64,000 nucleotides of DNA from Blastocatellia bacterium (GTDB lineage: Bacteria; Acidobacteriota; Blastocatellia; Chloracidobacteriales; Chloracidobacteriaceae): positions 34,589 through 98,588 of the forward strand of contig JAIBAN010000017.1 of NCBI GenBank assembly GCA_019695185.1, given 5' to 3'. Positions 1 through 8,822 of the stretch are shown here, in pieces. How positions within the stretch are numbered: position 1 is the stretch's first letter; every line of letters starts with the position of its first letter. The position numbers were made by a program, and so were the translations under genes. The notes beneath the pieces were generated by a model. The model was given only the letters and a program-made list of their open reading frames with translations. It ran no database searches and was not told where the DNA came from.

Positions 1-352
1 TGCCATCCGGGTCCTGTACCCAGGATTTATCCTGAATGGCAAAACAGCAATTGGTCTGCATTTCATCACGAACGGTCAAGCCGGATTCAATCCACCGCTC
101 CCGAACAGCCAGCACGTCCTGGGTGGTGGCCACCTGAATGCCCAGGTGTGATAAAGCCCCCCGGTCCGTAAACGGCACCTGGTTCAGCGTCAGATTGAGT
201 TGCGGGTTTTGCACATCGAATTTGGCATATTTTGAGCGTACTTTGCAGGGTTCAATCCCAAACATCTGTTGATAAAAAGCAATGCTTTTGGTGATGTCAC
301 GCACATTGAGCGCAATGTGTGGTTTGAGGGTGTGAATGGTTGTCTGTGTCAT
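1..352 (-). CDS. arsI: ArsI/CadI-type VOC-fold lyase, C-terminus cut by window edge
   Basis: About 117 codons are visible; the 3' end lies beyond the left edge. The product is a vicinal-oxygen-chelate fold protein of the ArsI/CadI family, which in characterised members uses Fe(II) to break C-As bonds of trivalent organoarsenicals. His12 (KPHIALNV) and His69 (LSHLGIQV) sit where the first two metal ligands are expected; the third, a Glu, would follow the visible WVQDPDG and is outside the window. Cys102-Cys103 in the QTNCC motif match the vicinal pair that binds As(III) in ArsI. The gene is divergent from an ArsR regulator, which supports a role in metalloid response. CadI (cadmium-induced) proteins share these motifs, so the exact substrate is inferred. 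The ATG at 350-352 is the only good start. Confidence 0.82.
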   Translation of the reverse strand, partial: MTQTTIHTLKPHIALNVRDITKSIAFYQQMFGIEPCKVRSKYAKFDVQNPQLNLTLNQVPFTDRGALSHLGIQVATTQDVLAVRERWIESGLTVRDEMQTNCCFAIQDKSWVQDPDG

Positions 353-375
353 GGGGCAAGCTCCTTTTCTTTTTT

Positions 376-443
376 ATATTCGCTTTATCGAATATGTTGA
401 AAGCCTACACCCGAAAAACATATATGTCAATACGAATATGTTT
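376..443. promoter_or_regulatory. Candidate ArsR operators between arsI and arsR
   Basis: Two inverted repeats lie in the divergent spacer. ATATTCG at 376-382 and CGAATAT at 389-395 form perfect 7-base arms around a 6-base spacer. AAACATAT at 416-423 and ATATGTTT at 436-443 form a second pair, and the half-site CGAATAT recurs at 433-439. ArsR proteins bind AT-rich dyads over their own promoters, so these are reasonable sites for control of both genes. Binding is inferred. Confidence 0.5.
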
Positions 444-527
444 ATTTTTTCCGCTTCCCCACCTGAAGCCAAAACCGGTTGACCGAACCCGGTCTTCCGG
501 TTCACGATAGAAAGCGGAGTATGCCCC

Positions 528-944
528 ATGACAGAGACATCAACTGCTTTCAATTTGGAGACATTTTTTCTGGCACTCGGTGACCGGACCCGCCTGCGGC
601 TGCTTAATTTGATGGGGGAAACAGAAGTCTGTGTCTGCTTCCTGGTTGAGGCATTGGAAACCAATCAGCCTAAAATTTCACGGCATCTGGCCTGCCTGCG
701 GCAGGCAGGAATTGTTGCCGCCCGGCGGGATGGCAAATGGATCCATTATCGGATTGTTGACCCGCCCGACCCGCAGGCAGCCCAGGTTTTTCACCAAATC
801 CGGGAATGGATTTCCCTCCAGGAAGACATGCAACAGGACCGGGCCCGGCTGTTGGGAATCTGCTGTGCCACCCAACTCCCGGTTCGAATTCAAACTGCCC
901 CGCGTCCCACACTTTCAGGGAACCATCCTGCCCCCGCTTCGTAA
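528..944 (+). CDS. arsR: ArsR/SmtB-family metalloregulator
   Basis: A 138-residue winged-helix repressor. The helix-turn-helix core covers roughly residues 10-90, with NQPKISRHLACLRQAG as the recognition region. Cys35 and Cys37 (EVCVCFLV) match the C-x-C of the ELCVCDLC-type As(III) site in classical ArsR proteins; a third Cys two residues further on is missing (Phe). A second Cys pair, Cys112-Cys113, lies near the C-terminus, so the sensor may use an extra thiol. Arsenite binding in this family releases the repressor from DNA. It is divergent from the ArsI-like gene and probably controls both through the dyads at 376-443. Residues after about 118 are proline-rich and look unstructured. Confidence 0.88.
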   Translation: MTETSTAFNLETFFLALGDRTRLRLLNLMGETEVCVCFLVEALETNQPKISRHLACLRQAGIVAARRDGKWIHYRIVDPPDPQAAQVFHQIREWISLQEDMQQDRARLLGICCATQLPVRIQTAPRPTLSGNHPAPAS

Positions 945-1016
945 ACCGACAACAAGGGTAAAATTCCGGTTGCACTGCTTGTTTTTTCGGTTTTCTTCCT
1001 GTACAAACAACCGGTT

Positions 1017-2210
1017 TTGCGCTTGCCCCTTCAACAAGCACACAATTTCAAGACTTCCTTCAGGCAAGCATCTGTGGACAAGCAATCATTTGACGACACC
1101 ACACGTCCAGCCCGTGCTTATTCGCAAAGCATTCTTCCCAACGGTGGGAAGCAGGATGGGCGTTTGTTTCTCTGGCCGGCAAACGGGCGATGCACTCATA
1201 AAATCATCCGTTACCTGGAACAAAACTGTTATCCACACCGACTGGTGGCCAACCCCGATTGTCTGGTTGTCAGTTTAAGCGGCCACGAAATCGAACGGTT
1301 TGCCAATGGCGTGGAAAAATGGGTTACCACCGACGAAGCCAAATCATCCCGCGTGCTCTTTGTTGCCGGTGACAGCGAACCAGGGTTCCAGGATTTTCCC
1401 AGAGTCACTTCGCTTTATCAGTTCATCATGATTTGCCAGTCAAACTGGCTGTGGGACTTGCTTGATGACCAGCGCTTGACGAGTTTCTTTCAACCGATTT
1501 TTTATGCGCACAACCCGGCCAGGGTGTATGCCCAGGAAGCCCTGCTCCGGGGTTTTGACCGGGACGGTACAATGGTCAACCCCTCTCAGATATTCCGGAT
1601 TGCCCGTGGTGCCGGGATGGTTTCACAAGTGGACCTGGCTGCCCGACATTCGGCCATTGCCCAGGCAGCCAGGCACAAAGTACGGACTCCGGTTTTCATC
1701 AATTTTCCACCCACCGCAATTTTTGACCCGGCCCATTGTTTTCGGGCTACAGTCCAGGCCATCGAAGCGGTTGGCATGACGCCCAGAGATGTGGTTTTTG
1801 AGGTCACCGAACTCGACCACACGGAAAACACCCAATATTTGCAAGGGGTTTTGAATTTCTACCGTTCGGCAGGGTTTCGCATTGCGATTGACGATTTGGG
1901 CTCCGGTTATTCGTCCCTTAACCTGATTCACCAACTCAGACCGGACATCGTCAAATTGGACATGGAGCTGACCCGTAACGTCCATGCTGATTCCTACAAG
2001 GGACTTCTGACCCGCAAAATTCTGGAAATTACGCAGGAGCTCAATATCATGACGGTTTCGGAAGGGATTGAAACCGAAGAGGAATATCGCTGGTTGCGGG
2101 AGCATGGCACCATGTTTGTCCAGGGGTATTATTTCGCCAAACCTTCAGCCGAACCACTTACCGGTCATCGCACCCCAACCGAACTTGCACCCACGCATCA
2201 ATCAGCCTAA
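1017..2210 (+). CDS. EAL-domain cyclic-di-GMP phosphodiesterase
   Basis: A 397-residue soluble protein. The C-terminal EAL domain spans about residues 155-385 and keeps the hallmark motifs: QEALLRG (EAL, near residue 173), INFPPTA, FEVTELD, IDDLGSGYSSL, IVKLDMEL and VSEGIET, so hydrolysis of c-di-GMP is expected. The N-terminal 150 residues (starting LFLWPANG) resemble the region found ahead of EAL in some stand-alone proteobacterial EAL proteins and may be a sensory or dimer region. The only start in the frame is TTG at 1017, and about 35 residues after it look low-complexity, so the true start is uncertain. There is no GGDEF domain and no membrane segment. Confidence 0.85.
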   Translation: MRLPLQQAHNFKTSFRQASVDKQSFDDTTRPARAYSQSILPNGGKQDGRLFLWPANGRCTHKIIRYLEQNCYPHRLVANPDCLVVSLSGHEIERFANGVEKWVTTDEAKSSRVLFVAGDSEPGFQDFPRVTSLYQFIMICQSNWLWDLLDDQRLTSFFQPIFYAHNPARVYAQEALLRGFDRDGTMVNPSQIFRIARGAGMVSQVDLAARHSAIAQAARHKVRTPVFINFPPTAIFDPAHCFRATVQAIEAVGMTPRDVVFEVTELDHTENTQYLQGVLNFYRSAGFRIAIDDLGSGYSSLNLIHQLRPDIVKLDMELTRNVHADSYKGLLTRKILEITQELNIMTVSEGIETEEEYRWLREHGTMFVQGYYFAKPSAEPLTGHRTPTELAPTHQSA

Positions 2211-2598
2211 CAGACGATTTCTGAGAAGAAGTGGCAATTTTGCCTACAAAAATTAAAGATTGCACGGTATACTGCCTGCCGTCTTCCCGGCTTTCCTTTC
2301 ATGCAATCGTTTTATCTTAATTGAAATCGCTCAGTTACTTCCTGGCATTACTGACTTTGCAGTCCACACAAGGCACTGGTTTGGATTGAGGGCCTTGGGT
2401 CAGAAGCCAAGGATTCCGGCTTAACAACAGCGAACCACCTGCGGCGATGAGGTTGTGGTCCTGATCTTCACGTCGCACACACCTGCATTTTTTTCGTACA
2501 ACACCGCTCTTTTCCACCCTTCACGAGCACGATTTCATGCCCCCCTTCACCAATACGGTTGAGTGGTGACGGGAGTTGGAGTCCTGTGCAGAGGTTCT
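2211..2598. other. Intergenic, no gene recognised
   Basis: A 388-base spacer. A 60-codon minus-strand frame at 2335-2517 has no recognisable domain and looks fortuitous. No strong hairpin was seen. An AT-rich stretch near 2250-2275 ending in TATACT could hold a promoter, but no well-spaced -35 box is present. Confidence 0.4.
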
Positions 2599-5199
2599 AT
2601 GAGTACCGAATTAAAGCGCAAGGAAATTCAAGACCACCACGCAACCCTGCAAGCTATTAAGAATATCGGCGCAATTAGCGAACTGGTCGAGTTTGAGCAC
2701 GGCCATGGCTACAAATACGGCGTTGATATTGAAGTTTCCATTTACGGGCGCAACTACGGTCCGGGAAAAAAAGTCGGCCCTTACATCAAGATGTTCGACT
2801 ATCCGCCCGGACTTGAAGTGGTCCATCAGGGCGACTGGGAAACCAACACCTTTTTCATTATCGTGGATGGGGCTGCTGAAGTTTTTGTGGATGTCGAAGG
2901 CAAAGCCGAACAGCAGAAAGTAGCCGAGTTTGAAGCCGGGCGACCATTTGGGGAAATGGGAGTGTTGGCCGGGGTGGCGCGGGCAGCCACGGTCAAGGCC
3001 CATAGCACGCGTGGAATTCGGGTGCTGGAAGTGCAGCGCCCGGCTCTGCGAGTCCTGCGCAAGTTAAAGAAATTCGGCACCGCGCTTGATTTGACCTACC
3101 GTGACAACGGACGGAAATCAACCCTCACGACCATCAACATCAGCGAAAAACTCAAAAACTTCATTAATGAGATTTCCGAATTCAAGGTGTTGCCACGGGG
3201 GTCGGGACTCTGCAGCGAAGGCAGCCAGATTCAAAACATTCTGATTCTCAAAGATGGCTGGGTGAAGCGTTCCGCCACCAATCAACAGGGTGAAGTCCAC
3301 GATTTTATCGGGGCCGGCCATTGCATGGGCATGAATGCCCTGACCTATCCCAACGCCCGCTGGCCCTATAAAGCCACGTCCATCAGCCGGACGGAAGTGC
3401 TGGAAATCCCGGTGGAGCGGGTTTTGGCCAACAAGGAAATGGCAGAACTGCTCAACCAGGAACTGGGTGCCTTTGCCGAGGTGGGAACGCCGCTCAAACC
3501 TCATGCAGAACTGAACTTCACCCAGGCCGCCAAAATTTCCCAGGAGCAGATTCTTGACAAGGGCCTGGCCGACGCCAACAACCTGCTCGTGATGGATATG
3601 GACCTGTGTGTCCGCTGCGGGAATTGTTCGCTGGCCTGTCATGAAATGCATGGTCAATCCCGCCTCACCCGCCGGGGAATCCACTTCCTCCGACCCAAAA
3701 ACGGCAAGGCCGAAAAAGTTGACCAAAGCGTTCTGGCACCGGCAGTGTGCCTGCATTGTAAAGACCCCGAATGTCTGACCGGCTGCCCGACAGGCGCGAT
3801 TGCCCGGTTTCCCGGTGGACAGGTGGATATTGTGCCGGGTCTGTGCATTGGTTGTGGAGACTGTGCCACCCAGTGTCCGTACAATGCCATCACGCTGGTT
3901 CCACGCAAAGAATTGCGCAAGCCCTTTGCTCCAGCAGCCAAGGCGGCTCCGGCCAAACCCGGTGCTCCGGCCAAACCCGGCGGCAAAGATGGCAAAGGGG
4001 CCGAAGCCGCCACACCACAAGTTGACGCTTTGAGCGCCATCAAAAAAGCGCTCCGGCTCAACTATGACGAAAAACCCAAGCCGGTCACCGCCGAAGAAGA
4101 CCTGGTGGCAATCAAGTGCAACCTTTGTGCCGACACGCCGCTCAACCCGAAACAAAACGGCAAGCCGGTGTATCCCACGCATAAATACAACTGTGAGGAA
4201 AACTGTCCGACCGGGGCCTTGATGCGGATCCAGCCCACTGAATTTTTCAACGAAATCGCCAATATCCAGGGTCGTGCGTTCCGCCGGGACGGGTCAATGG
4301 TTTATGGCAGCAACTTTGGGCAAAGCGACCGGGGCAAACAGCTCATGCACGTGCTGGGGATTATTTCCACCCTGGCCCTGTGCGGTCTGACCATGGCGGG
4401 CATTGTCGCCTACGGGCTGGGAACTCCGCTTTTTGGCACAAGCTGGTTTAATTTCCGCTGGATTACAGGACTCGTCGGCCTGCTGGGCATTGTGGTGGTG
4501 ATGCTTTATCCCGGACGGCGACAGGTGTGGCGCAAACGAAGCGGCCCCTTACGGTATTGGATGCTGGCCCATGCCTATGCCGGGGTGATTGCCGGGGTGC
4601 TGCTGCTGCTGCACGGCGGGACCAGACTGGGGGGCGCATTGACAAGCGTCCTCATGATTTCGTTTGATTTGGTGATTTTGACCGGATTGGTCGGACTGTT
4701 CCTCTATTGGATTGGTCCGCGCACACTCACCCAAATCGAGCAGGAGCCCTTGTTGGTGGACGACCTCCTCCGGCGGCGACAGGAACTTTACCAGGAAATC
4801 GCCGACATCACGCTCACCACTCAAACCCTGGCCAAGGAAAAGAACCGCGAAGCCGAGTACGCCCAAACGTTTCTCAAAGGACGCGACCAGGCGCTGGACC
4901 AAACCACCTCGCTCGGGTTCCTTTTCCGTCAATATCTCAAACGGGAATCACTGGAGAAATTGCTGGAATCCGTGCGCCAGGATTTTGCGGCAGCGGCTGA
5001 CAAACTGTCTGACAAAACCGAGCGGGAGGCTTTTTTACGGCTGTTGGATGCAACGGTGACCGCCCGCCGGATTGATGCGCTGATTTATATCCACCGGGCA
5101 CTCAAGGTCTGGCTGCCTCCACACGTCATTACCACTTCAGTCATGCTGGCAACCATGCTGGTTCATATCGTTCAGGTGACTTATTACCTGTGGCGGTAA
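2599..5199 (+). CDS. cNMP-sensing multi-[4Fe-4S], cytochrome b-like membrane redox protein
   Basis: An 866-residue fusion. Two cyclic-nucleotide-binding (CRP-type) domains occupy about residues 60-180 and 200-305. They are followed by a DmsB/NrfC-like ferredoxin part with Cys motifs starting near residues 337 (CVRCGNCSLACH), 384 (CLHCKDPECLTGCP), 416 (CIGCGDCATQCP) and 507 (CNLC, later CEENCP), enough for about four [4Fe-4S] clusters. An Ala-Pro-Lys-Gly linker interrupts it. From about residue 580 come four to five membrane helices; several carry a His (LMHVLG, MLAHAYAG, LLLLHGG, MLVHIVQV), suggesting b-heme ligands. A coiled segment precedes the last helix. The ATG at 2599 has GAGG upstream and is preferred over an in-frame start at 2563. 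It probably forms a redox unit with the next gene. The donor and acceptor are unknown. Confidence 0.8.
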   Translation: MSTELKRKEIQDHHATLQAIKNIGAISELVEFEHGHGYKYGVDIEVSIYGRNYGPGKKVGPYIKMFDYPPGLEVVHQGDWETNTFFIIVDGAAEVFVDVEGKAEQQKVAEFEAGRPFGEMGVLAGVARAATVKAHSTRGIRVLEVQRPALRVLRKLKKFGTALDLTYRDNGRKSTLTTINISEKLKNFINEISEFKVLPRGSGLCSEGSQIQNILILKDGWVKRSATNQQGEVHDFIGAGHCMGMNALTYPNARWPYKATSISRTEVLEIPVERVLANKEMAELLNQELGAFAEVGTPLKPHAELNFTQAAKISQEQILDKGLADANNLLVMDMDLCVRCGNCSLACHEMHGQSRLTRRGIHFLRPKNGKAEKVDQSVLAPAVCLHCKDPECLTGCPTGAIARFPGGQVDIVPGLCIGCGDCATQCPYNAITLVPRKELRKPFAPAAKAAPAKPGAPAKPGGKDGKGAEAATPQVDALSAIKKALRLNYDEKPKPVTAEEDLVAIKCNLCADTPLNPKQNGKPVYPTHKYNCEENCPTGALMRIQPTEFFNEIANIQGRAFRRDGSMVYGSNFGQSDRGKQLMHVLGIISTLALCGLTMAGIVAYGLGTPLFGTSWFNFRWITGLVGLLGIVVVMLYPGRRQVWRKRSGPLRYWMLAHAYAGVIAGVLLLLHGGTRLGGALTSVLMISFDLVILTGLVGLFLYWIGPRTLTQIEQEPLLVDDLLRRRQELYQEIADITLTTQTLAKEKNREAEYAQTFLKGRDQALDQTTSLGFLFRQYLKRESLEKLLESVRQDFAAAADKLSDKTEREAFLRLLDATVTARRIDALIYIHRALKVWLPPHVITTSVMLATMLVHIVQVTYYLWR

Positions 5200-5206
5200 A
5201 AACGAT

Positions 5207-5360
5207 TGAGAATTGAGAATTGAGAATTGAGAATTGTTTGAAACAATGCCTCATTTTTCTCACCACGCCGGCTCAGCCCCTGGGAAGAAGGCACCCGACA
5301 GCAGGTCGTTGTGTTCCCATCCGGCTTCAATCCTTCTCAATTCTCAATTCTCAATTCTCA
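5207..5360. repeat. Inverted pair of TGAGAAT heptamer arrays
   Basis: Four TGAGAAT units (5207-5234) follow the stop codon of the upstream gene, and four inverted copies (ATTCTCA, the first degenerate, 5333-5360) precede the next gene, so the transcript could fold into a long stem. The right arm ends just before the ribosome site at 5365-5374. Confidence 0.9.
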
Positions 5361-5376
5361 ATTGAGGAAAAGGGTT

Positions 5377-8300
5377 ATGTCGCTTTCGACCAAATTCATC
5401 ATCAAGCGCAAAGACACCTACGACGACGACCTGATTATTGAACTCAATACCGAGACCGAGGGACTCACCATCGGGTCGCAATTGGGAAACAGCCTGCTGT
5501 TGAACCACCCAACCGTGTCGCGTCTGCATGCCGGAATCCGCGAATTTGAAGGCTCATTCTGGTTGACCAACCTTTCCAAGTCGAATGGAACACTCGTCAA
5601 CGGGGCTTTGATTGAAACCGTTCAAATCGAGAGCGATGACACCATTCAAATTGGGGTGTTTTTATTGCGCCCACTGGTTGAAAACCACCAGCTTACCCTA
5701 GAAGTCGAGCGCCAGGTGGATTCAGTTGCCGCCGGGTCCAAAGCCACAACCCTGTTAGGTAACCCGGTTCAGGCCGCCGCAGAAGGCAAAACCGTCCGGT
5801 TGGACCCCAGCATTTTTTCATATTTTCAGCAACAGGCCAAAGAAGGAAAAACCCAGGGACTGGCTGGTAAAATGACCCAGCTTCTGAGCGAGCAGGGCAA
5901 AACCAGCATGCTGGGTGAACAGGGCAAAACTGAGATGCTGTCTCAGAAAACCCCAACGGGTGAAACACAGGCACCCAAAGTATCGGGTAAATTACCCGGT
6001 GCCAGTGATACAGGTGAACGGCCTGCCCCACGCTCCTCAGGAAAACTTCCCACGGAACGCATCAATACCATGCAGTTGAAAAAGGGGATAACCGGCTCGT
6101 TGACCGCGCTCCTGTCACTGCCTGAAAACCAACAGCAACGCTTTAAGGATGCCATTGACGCTTTTTGGGACCGACGCAAACAGGCGGAAACCGGCGGGCA
6201 AAAACTGGCCGACAAATCACAGTTGCGCCCGGTCGAACCGGACCCGGAACTGGTTCAATATAACCTTCACCTGGGGAAGAAGCAGTTTAACTGGTTGCCG
6301 ACGTTTGACCTCATTCGGCCTTGGCCGCGCGGCTACTTGTATGTTTTCGGTGGATTGCTGGTAGTGCTTTCTGTACTGGCGGTGGTTATTTATGAAAATG
6401 CCTATTCACCAGGTACGGTTTCTGACCCGCACCGGCTGAATCTGGCCCAGCTTGAAGGTGCCTCGCCCGACCATGCCACCCGGTTCAAAGATAAACTGGT
6501 GGCGGCCAATCTGGCGGAAAACAAATGCGGTGCCTGCCATGCCGCGACCATCTCCATGCAGTCACAATGTATCGGCTGCCACACCACCAGCCATTTCAAC
6601 TCAAATGTAATTGCCAAACACGAGAAGGCCAACATCCAGTGTGTGGACTGCCATACCGAACATCGTGGAGCCAAATACCAGCCGGCAGTGGTGGCGCGCA
6701 GCATGTGTGTTGATTGTCACCGTGACAACCCGACCCATCCCAAGGCAAAACGCATCAATGACAGCCAGCTACTTAAAGCTCCGCATGGAGGACAGTTTGG
6801 GTATCCAATTACCAATGGAACCTGGACCTGGACCAAACCGCTGAATCCCAAATGGAAACTTCCCGACAATCTTGGGCCAAAGGAAAAATTCCACCTCGTT
6901 CATGCGGCTGCCTCGCTTGACCAGCCTTGGAAATGCTCCGGCTGTCACGTGGCGTTTACGCCCGTTTCACGGGCCAAGGAAATTGACCAGGAACGTTGCG
7001 CCGCCTGTCACGAAATGCGCTTCACGGCTGACAGTGAAAAGCGCATCAACCGTGAAAAAATTGACCAACTGGCTGCCAACCTCCGGCTTGACTGTAATTC
7101 CTGTCACCCGCAGCACGGAGCCGATACCAAGCTGCTGGCATCGCTTCAATCCACCGGCAAAAACCGAAAACCCATCCCCTTTACCCCGGAAGGTGTTTAT
7201 CGCGGGGGCAAAGACTGGCAATGGACCTCGTTTGCCGCCACTTTTGGCGGCATGACAGTGGAAGGCTGGGCCCTCCTGTTTTCAGTGTTGCCAGCCGCTG
7301 CTTTGGGCTTTTTCGGATTTGACACCATCCGGCGGCGGCAGGTGCAAAACCTGCTCAAAGGCAATGTGATTGAGTTGTCACAAAAACGGAAAGCCTTCGC
7401 TGATACGAAATACGCCGACCGTTGGGAAGAACCCGAACAGAAACAGCGGGCCAAAGAATCATCGCAGGCACGAGCGGTACCACACCCGGTCATCAATTAC
7501 GCCACCTGCATCGGCTGTCACGGCTGTATTTTAGCCTGTCCGCAGGATGTGCTGGGTTTTGACGACCAGGAACACCATGCCATCGTGGTGAACTATGAGC
7601 AATGTATGGAAGACACCGGTTGCCAGATGGCCTGTCCAACGGTGCCGCAATCATGTGTGCTCATCAACACCAAGAAAAACATCCGGGAAGCCCCGAAACC
7701 AATCCGCAAGGGTGGCAACGATGGCTTCGAAACCGATAGCGTCGAAGGCGTCCATCTGGTGGGAGACGTGTCGGGCGTGCCGCTTATCCGCAACGCCATC
7801 AAGGAAGGCCGCGCCGCAATGGACAAAATTGGTGAAAAGCTCCAGCACCATCGGGCTGCCGGAGCAGATTATGACGTGGCCATCATCGGGATTGGTCCAG
7901 GCGGAATTTCAGCAACAGCACGGGCAGCCGAATTGGGGCTGACCTATGTGGCCCTTGAACAAGGCCGCAAGTATTCCACCATCGCCGATAAATATCCGGC
8001 GGGCAAATATGTGGCGTTCAACCCGTTCAATCCCAGCGACCCATCGCTCGGAGCCGTGATTCTGGAAGGCCCCGGCGACCTCAAGGAAAAAATGCTGGGC
8101 TGGTGGGATGATGCCTGTGCCAAGCTGAATCTGAAAATCAACGAATACGAAGGCTGTAAGGAAATCGTCAAAGACGGCGATGTGTTTGTGGTCAAAACCG
8201 TGAAAAATCCGAACGGCTATCGGGTTCGGAAGGTTGTGCTGGCACTGGGTAACGCAGGCGAGCCACGCAAACTGGGAGCACCGGGCGAAGACCTGCCAGG

Positions 8301-8739
8301 CAAGGTCGAATACCGGTTGCAGGACCCAAGCGCCTACAAGGGCAAGCATATTGTCGTGGTGGGAGCCGGTAATTCAGCCGTTGAAGCTGCCGTTGACCTG
8401 ACTGGCAAACGACAGGACGACGGGACAGTCCAGTTCCCGGATGAAGGTGGGAACACAGTCTCCCTTGTGATTCGTTCGGACTTCCCGAAAGACCTGACCC
8501 TGGAAAACAAGATGTGGGTTTACTACTGCATTGATAAAGGCAGGATTAAAGCCTATTTCGGAGCCGGTGTCCGCGAAGTGCGGGAAAAAGAGGTCGTGCT
8601 TGAGAAAATCCGGGATAAGTCTGAAATTGCAACCATTCCCAACGATGTGGTGTTTGCCATGATTGGCAGCATCGCACCCAAGGAATTCCTGCAAAAAGTC
8701 GGCATCAAGTATGCCGGTGACGACCGGAAGAAGAAATAG
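5377..8739 (+). CDS. FHA - heptaheme cytochrome c - ferredoxin - flavin oxidoreductase fusion
   Basis: A 1120-residue protein with an unusual domain order. It has an FHA phosphopeptide domain (about residues 10-95; TIGSQLGNSLLL, SRLHAGI, SNGTLVNG), a polar linker, and a membrane helix near 319-340. Seven CxxCH heme motifs follow between residues 384 and 577 (CGACH, CIGCH, CVDCH twice, CSGCH, CAACH, CNSCH), then a second helix near 631-648. A two-cluster ferredoxin starts at Cys711, and an FAD/NAD(P) oxidoreductase runs from about 834 (AIIGIGPGG; VVVGAGNSAVEAA). The flavin part lacks a CxxC disulfide, so it is not a thioredoxin reductase; YpdA or ferredoxin-NADP reductase type 2 are closer models. 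The topology puts the hemes outside and FHA, Fe-S and flavin inside. The ATG at 5377 has GAGGAAAAGGG before it and is preferred to the in-frame start at 5311. Confidence 0.85.
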   Translation: MSLSTKFIIKRKDTYDDDLIIELNTETEGLTIGSQLGNSLLLNHPTVSRLHAGIREFEGSFWLTNLSKSNGTLVNGALIETVQIESDDTIQIGVFLLRPLVENHQLTLEVERQVDSVAAGSKATTLLGNPVQAAAEGKTVRLDPSIFSYFQQQAKEGKTQGLAGKMTQLLSEQGKTSMLGEQGKTEMLSQKTPTGETQAPKVSGKLPGASDTGERPAPRSSGKLPTERINTMQLKKGITGSLTALLSLPENQQQRFKDAIDAFWDRRKQAETGGQKLADKSQLRPVEPDPELVQYNLHLGKKQFNWLPTFDLIRPWPRGYLYVFGGLLVVLSVLAVVIYENAYSPGTVSDPHRLNLAQLEGASPDHATRFKDKLVAANLAENKCGACHAATISMQSQCIGCHTTSHFNSNVIAKHEKANIQCVDCHTEHRGAKYQPAVVARSMCVDCHRDNPTHPKAKRINDSQLLKAPHGGQFGYPITNGTWTWTKPLNPKWKLPDNLGPKEKFHLVHAAASLDQPWKCSGCHVAFTPVSRAKEIDQERCAACHEMRFTADSEKRINREKIDQLAANLRLDCNSCHPQHGADTKLLASLQSTGKNRKPIPFTPEGVYRGGKDWQWTSFAATFGGMTVEGWALLFSVLPAAALGFFGFDTIRRRQVQNLLKGNVIELSQKRKAFADTKYADRWEEPEQKQRAKESSQARAVPHPVINYATCIGCHGCILACPQDVLGFDDQEHHAIVVNYEQCMEDTGCQMACPTVPQSCVLINTKKNIREAPKPIRKGGNDGFETDSVEGVHLVGDVSGVPLIRNAIKEGRAAMDKIGEKLQHHRAAGADYDVAIIGIGPGGISATARAAELGLTYVALEQGRKYSTIADKYPAGKYVAFNPFNPSDPSLGAVILEGPGDLKEKMLGWWDDACAKLNLKINEYEGCKEIVKDGDVFVVKTVKNPNGYRVRKVVLALGNAGEPRKLGAPGEDLPGKVEYRLQDPSAYKGKHIVVVGAGNSAVEAAVDLTGKRQDDGTVQFPDEGGNTVSLVIRSDFPKDLTLENKMWVYYCIDKGRIKAYFGAGVREVREKEVVLEKIRDKSEIATIPNDVVFAMIGSIAPKEFLQKVGIKYAGDDRKKK

Positions 8740-8742
8740 GAC

Positions 8743-8822
8743 TGAGGACTGAGGACTGAGGACTGAGTGCAAACCACACTCTGAAACGGGGCGTGGTTCT
8801 GCTCAGTCCTCAGTCCTTTCAG
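8743..8822. repeat. TGAGGAC heptamer arrays between convergent genes
   Basis: Three TGAGGAC units and TGAGTGC (8743-8770) follow the plus-strand gene. The inverted array (8801-8822) reads sense from the stop codon of the minus-strand regulator. Between them AACCAC and GTGGTT extend the potential stem. Each gene thus ends in its own sense-oriented heptamers. Confidence 0.88.

Noticed and set aside
631..1278. 215-codon plus-strand frame overlapping arsR and the EAL gene
   Set aside because: It shadows two well-supported genes in another frame and has no recognisable motif.
2335..2517. Small minus-strand gene
   Set aside because: A 60-codon frame with no domain, no good ribosome site and odd composition; probably chance.
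3118..4182. Long minus-strand frame of 354 codons
   Set aside because: Antisense to the iron-sulfur protein, whose Cys motifs and membrane helices are unambiguous; typical shadow frame.
7834..8700. Thioredoxin reductase activity of the FHA-heme fusion
   Set aside because: The flavin domain lacks the CxxC redox disulfide, so it is better called a ferredoxin/NAD(P) type or YpdA-like oxidoreductase.
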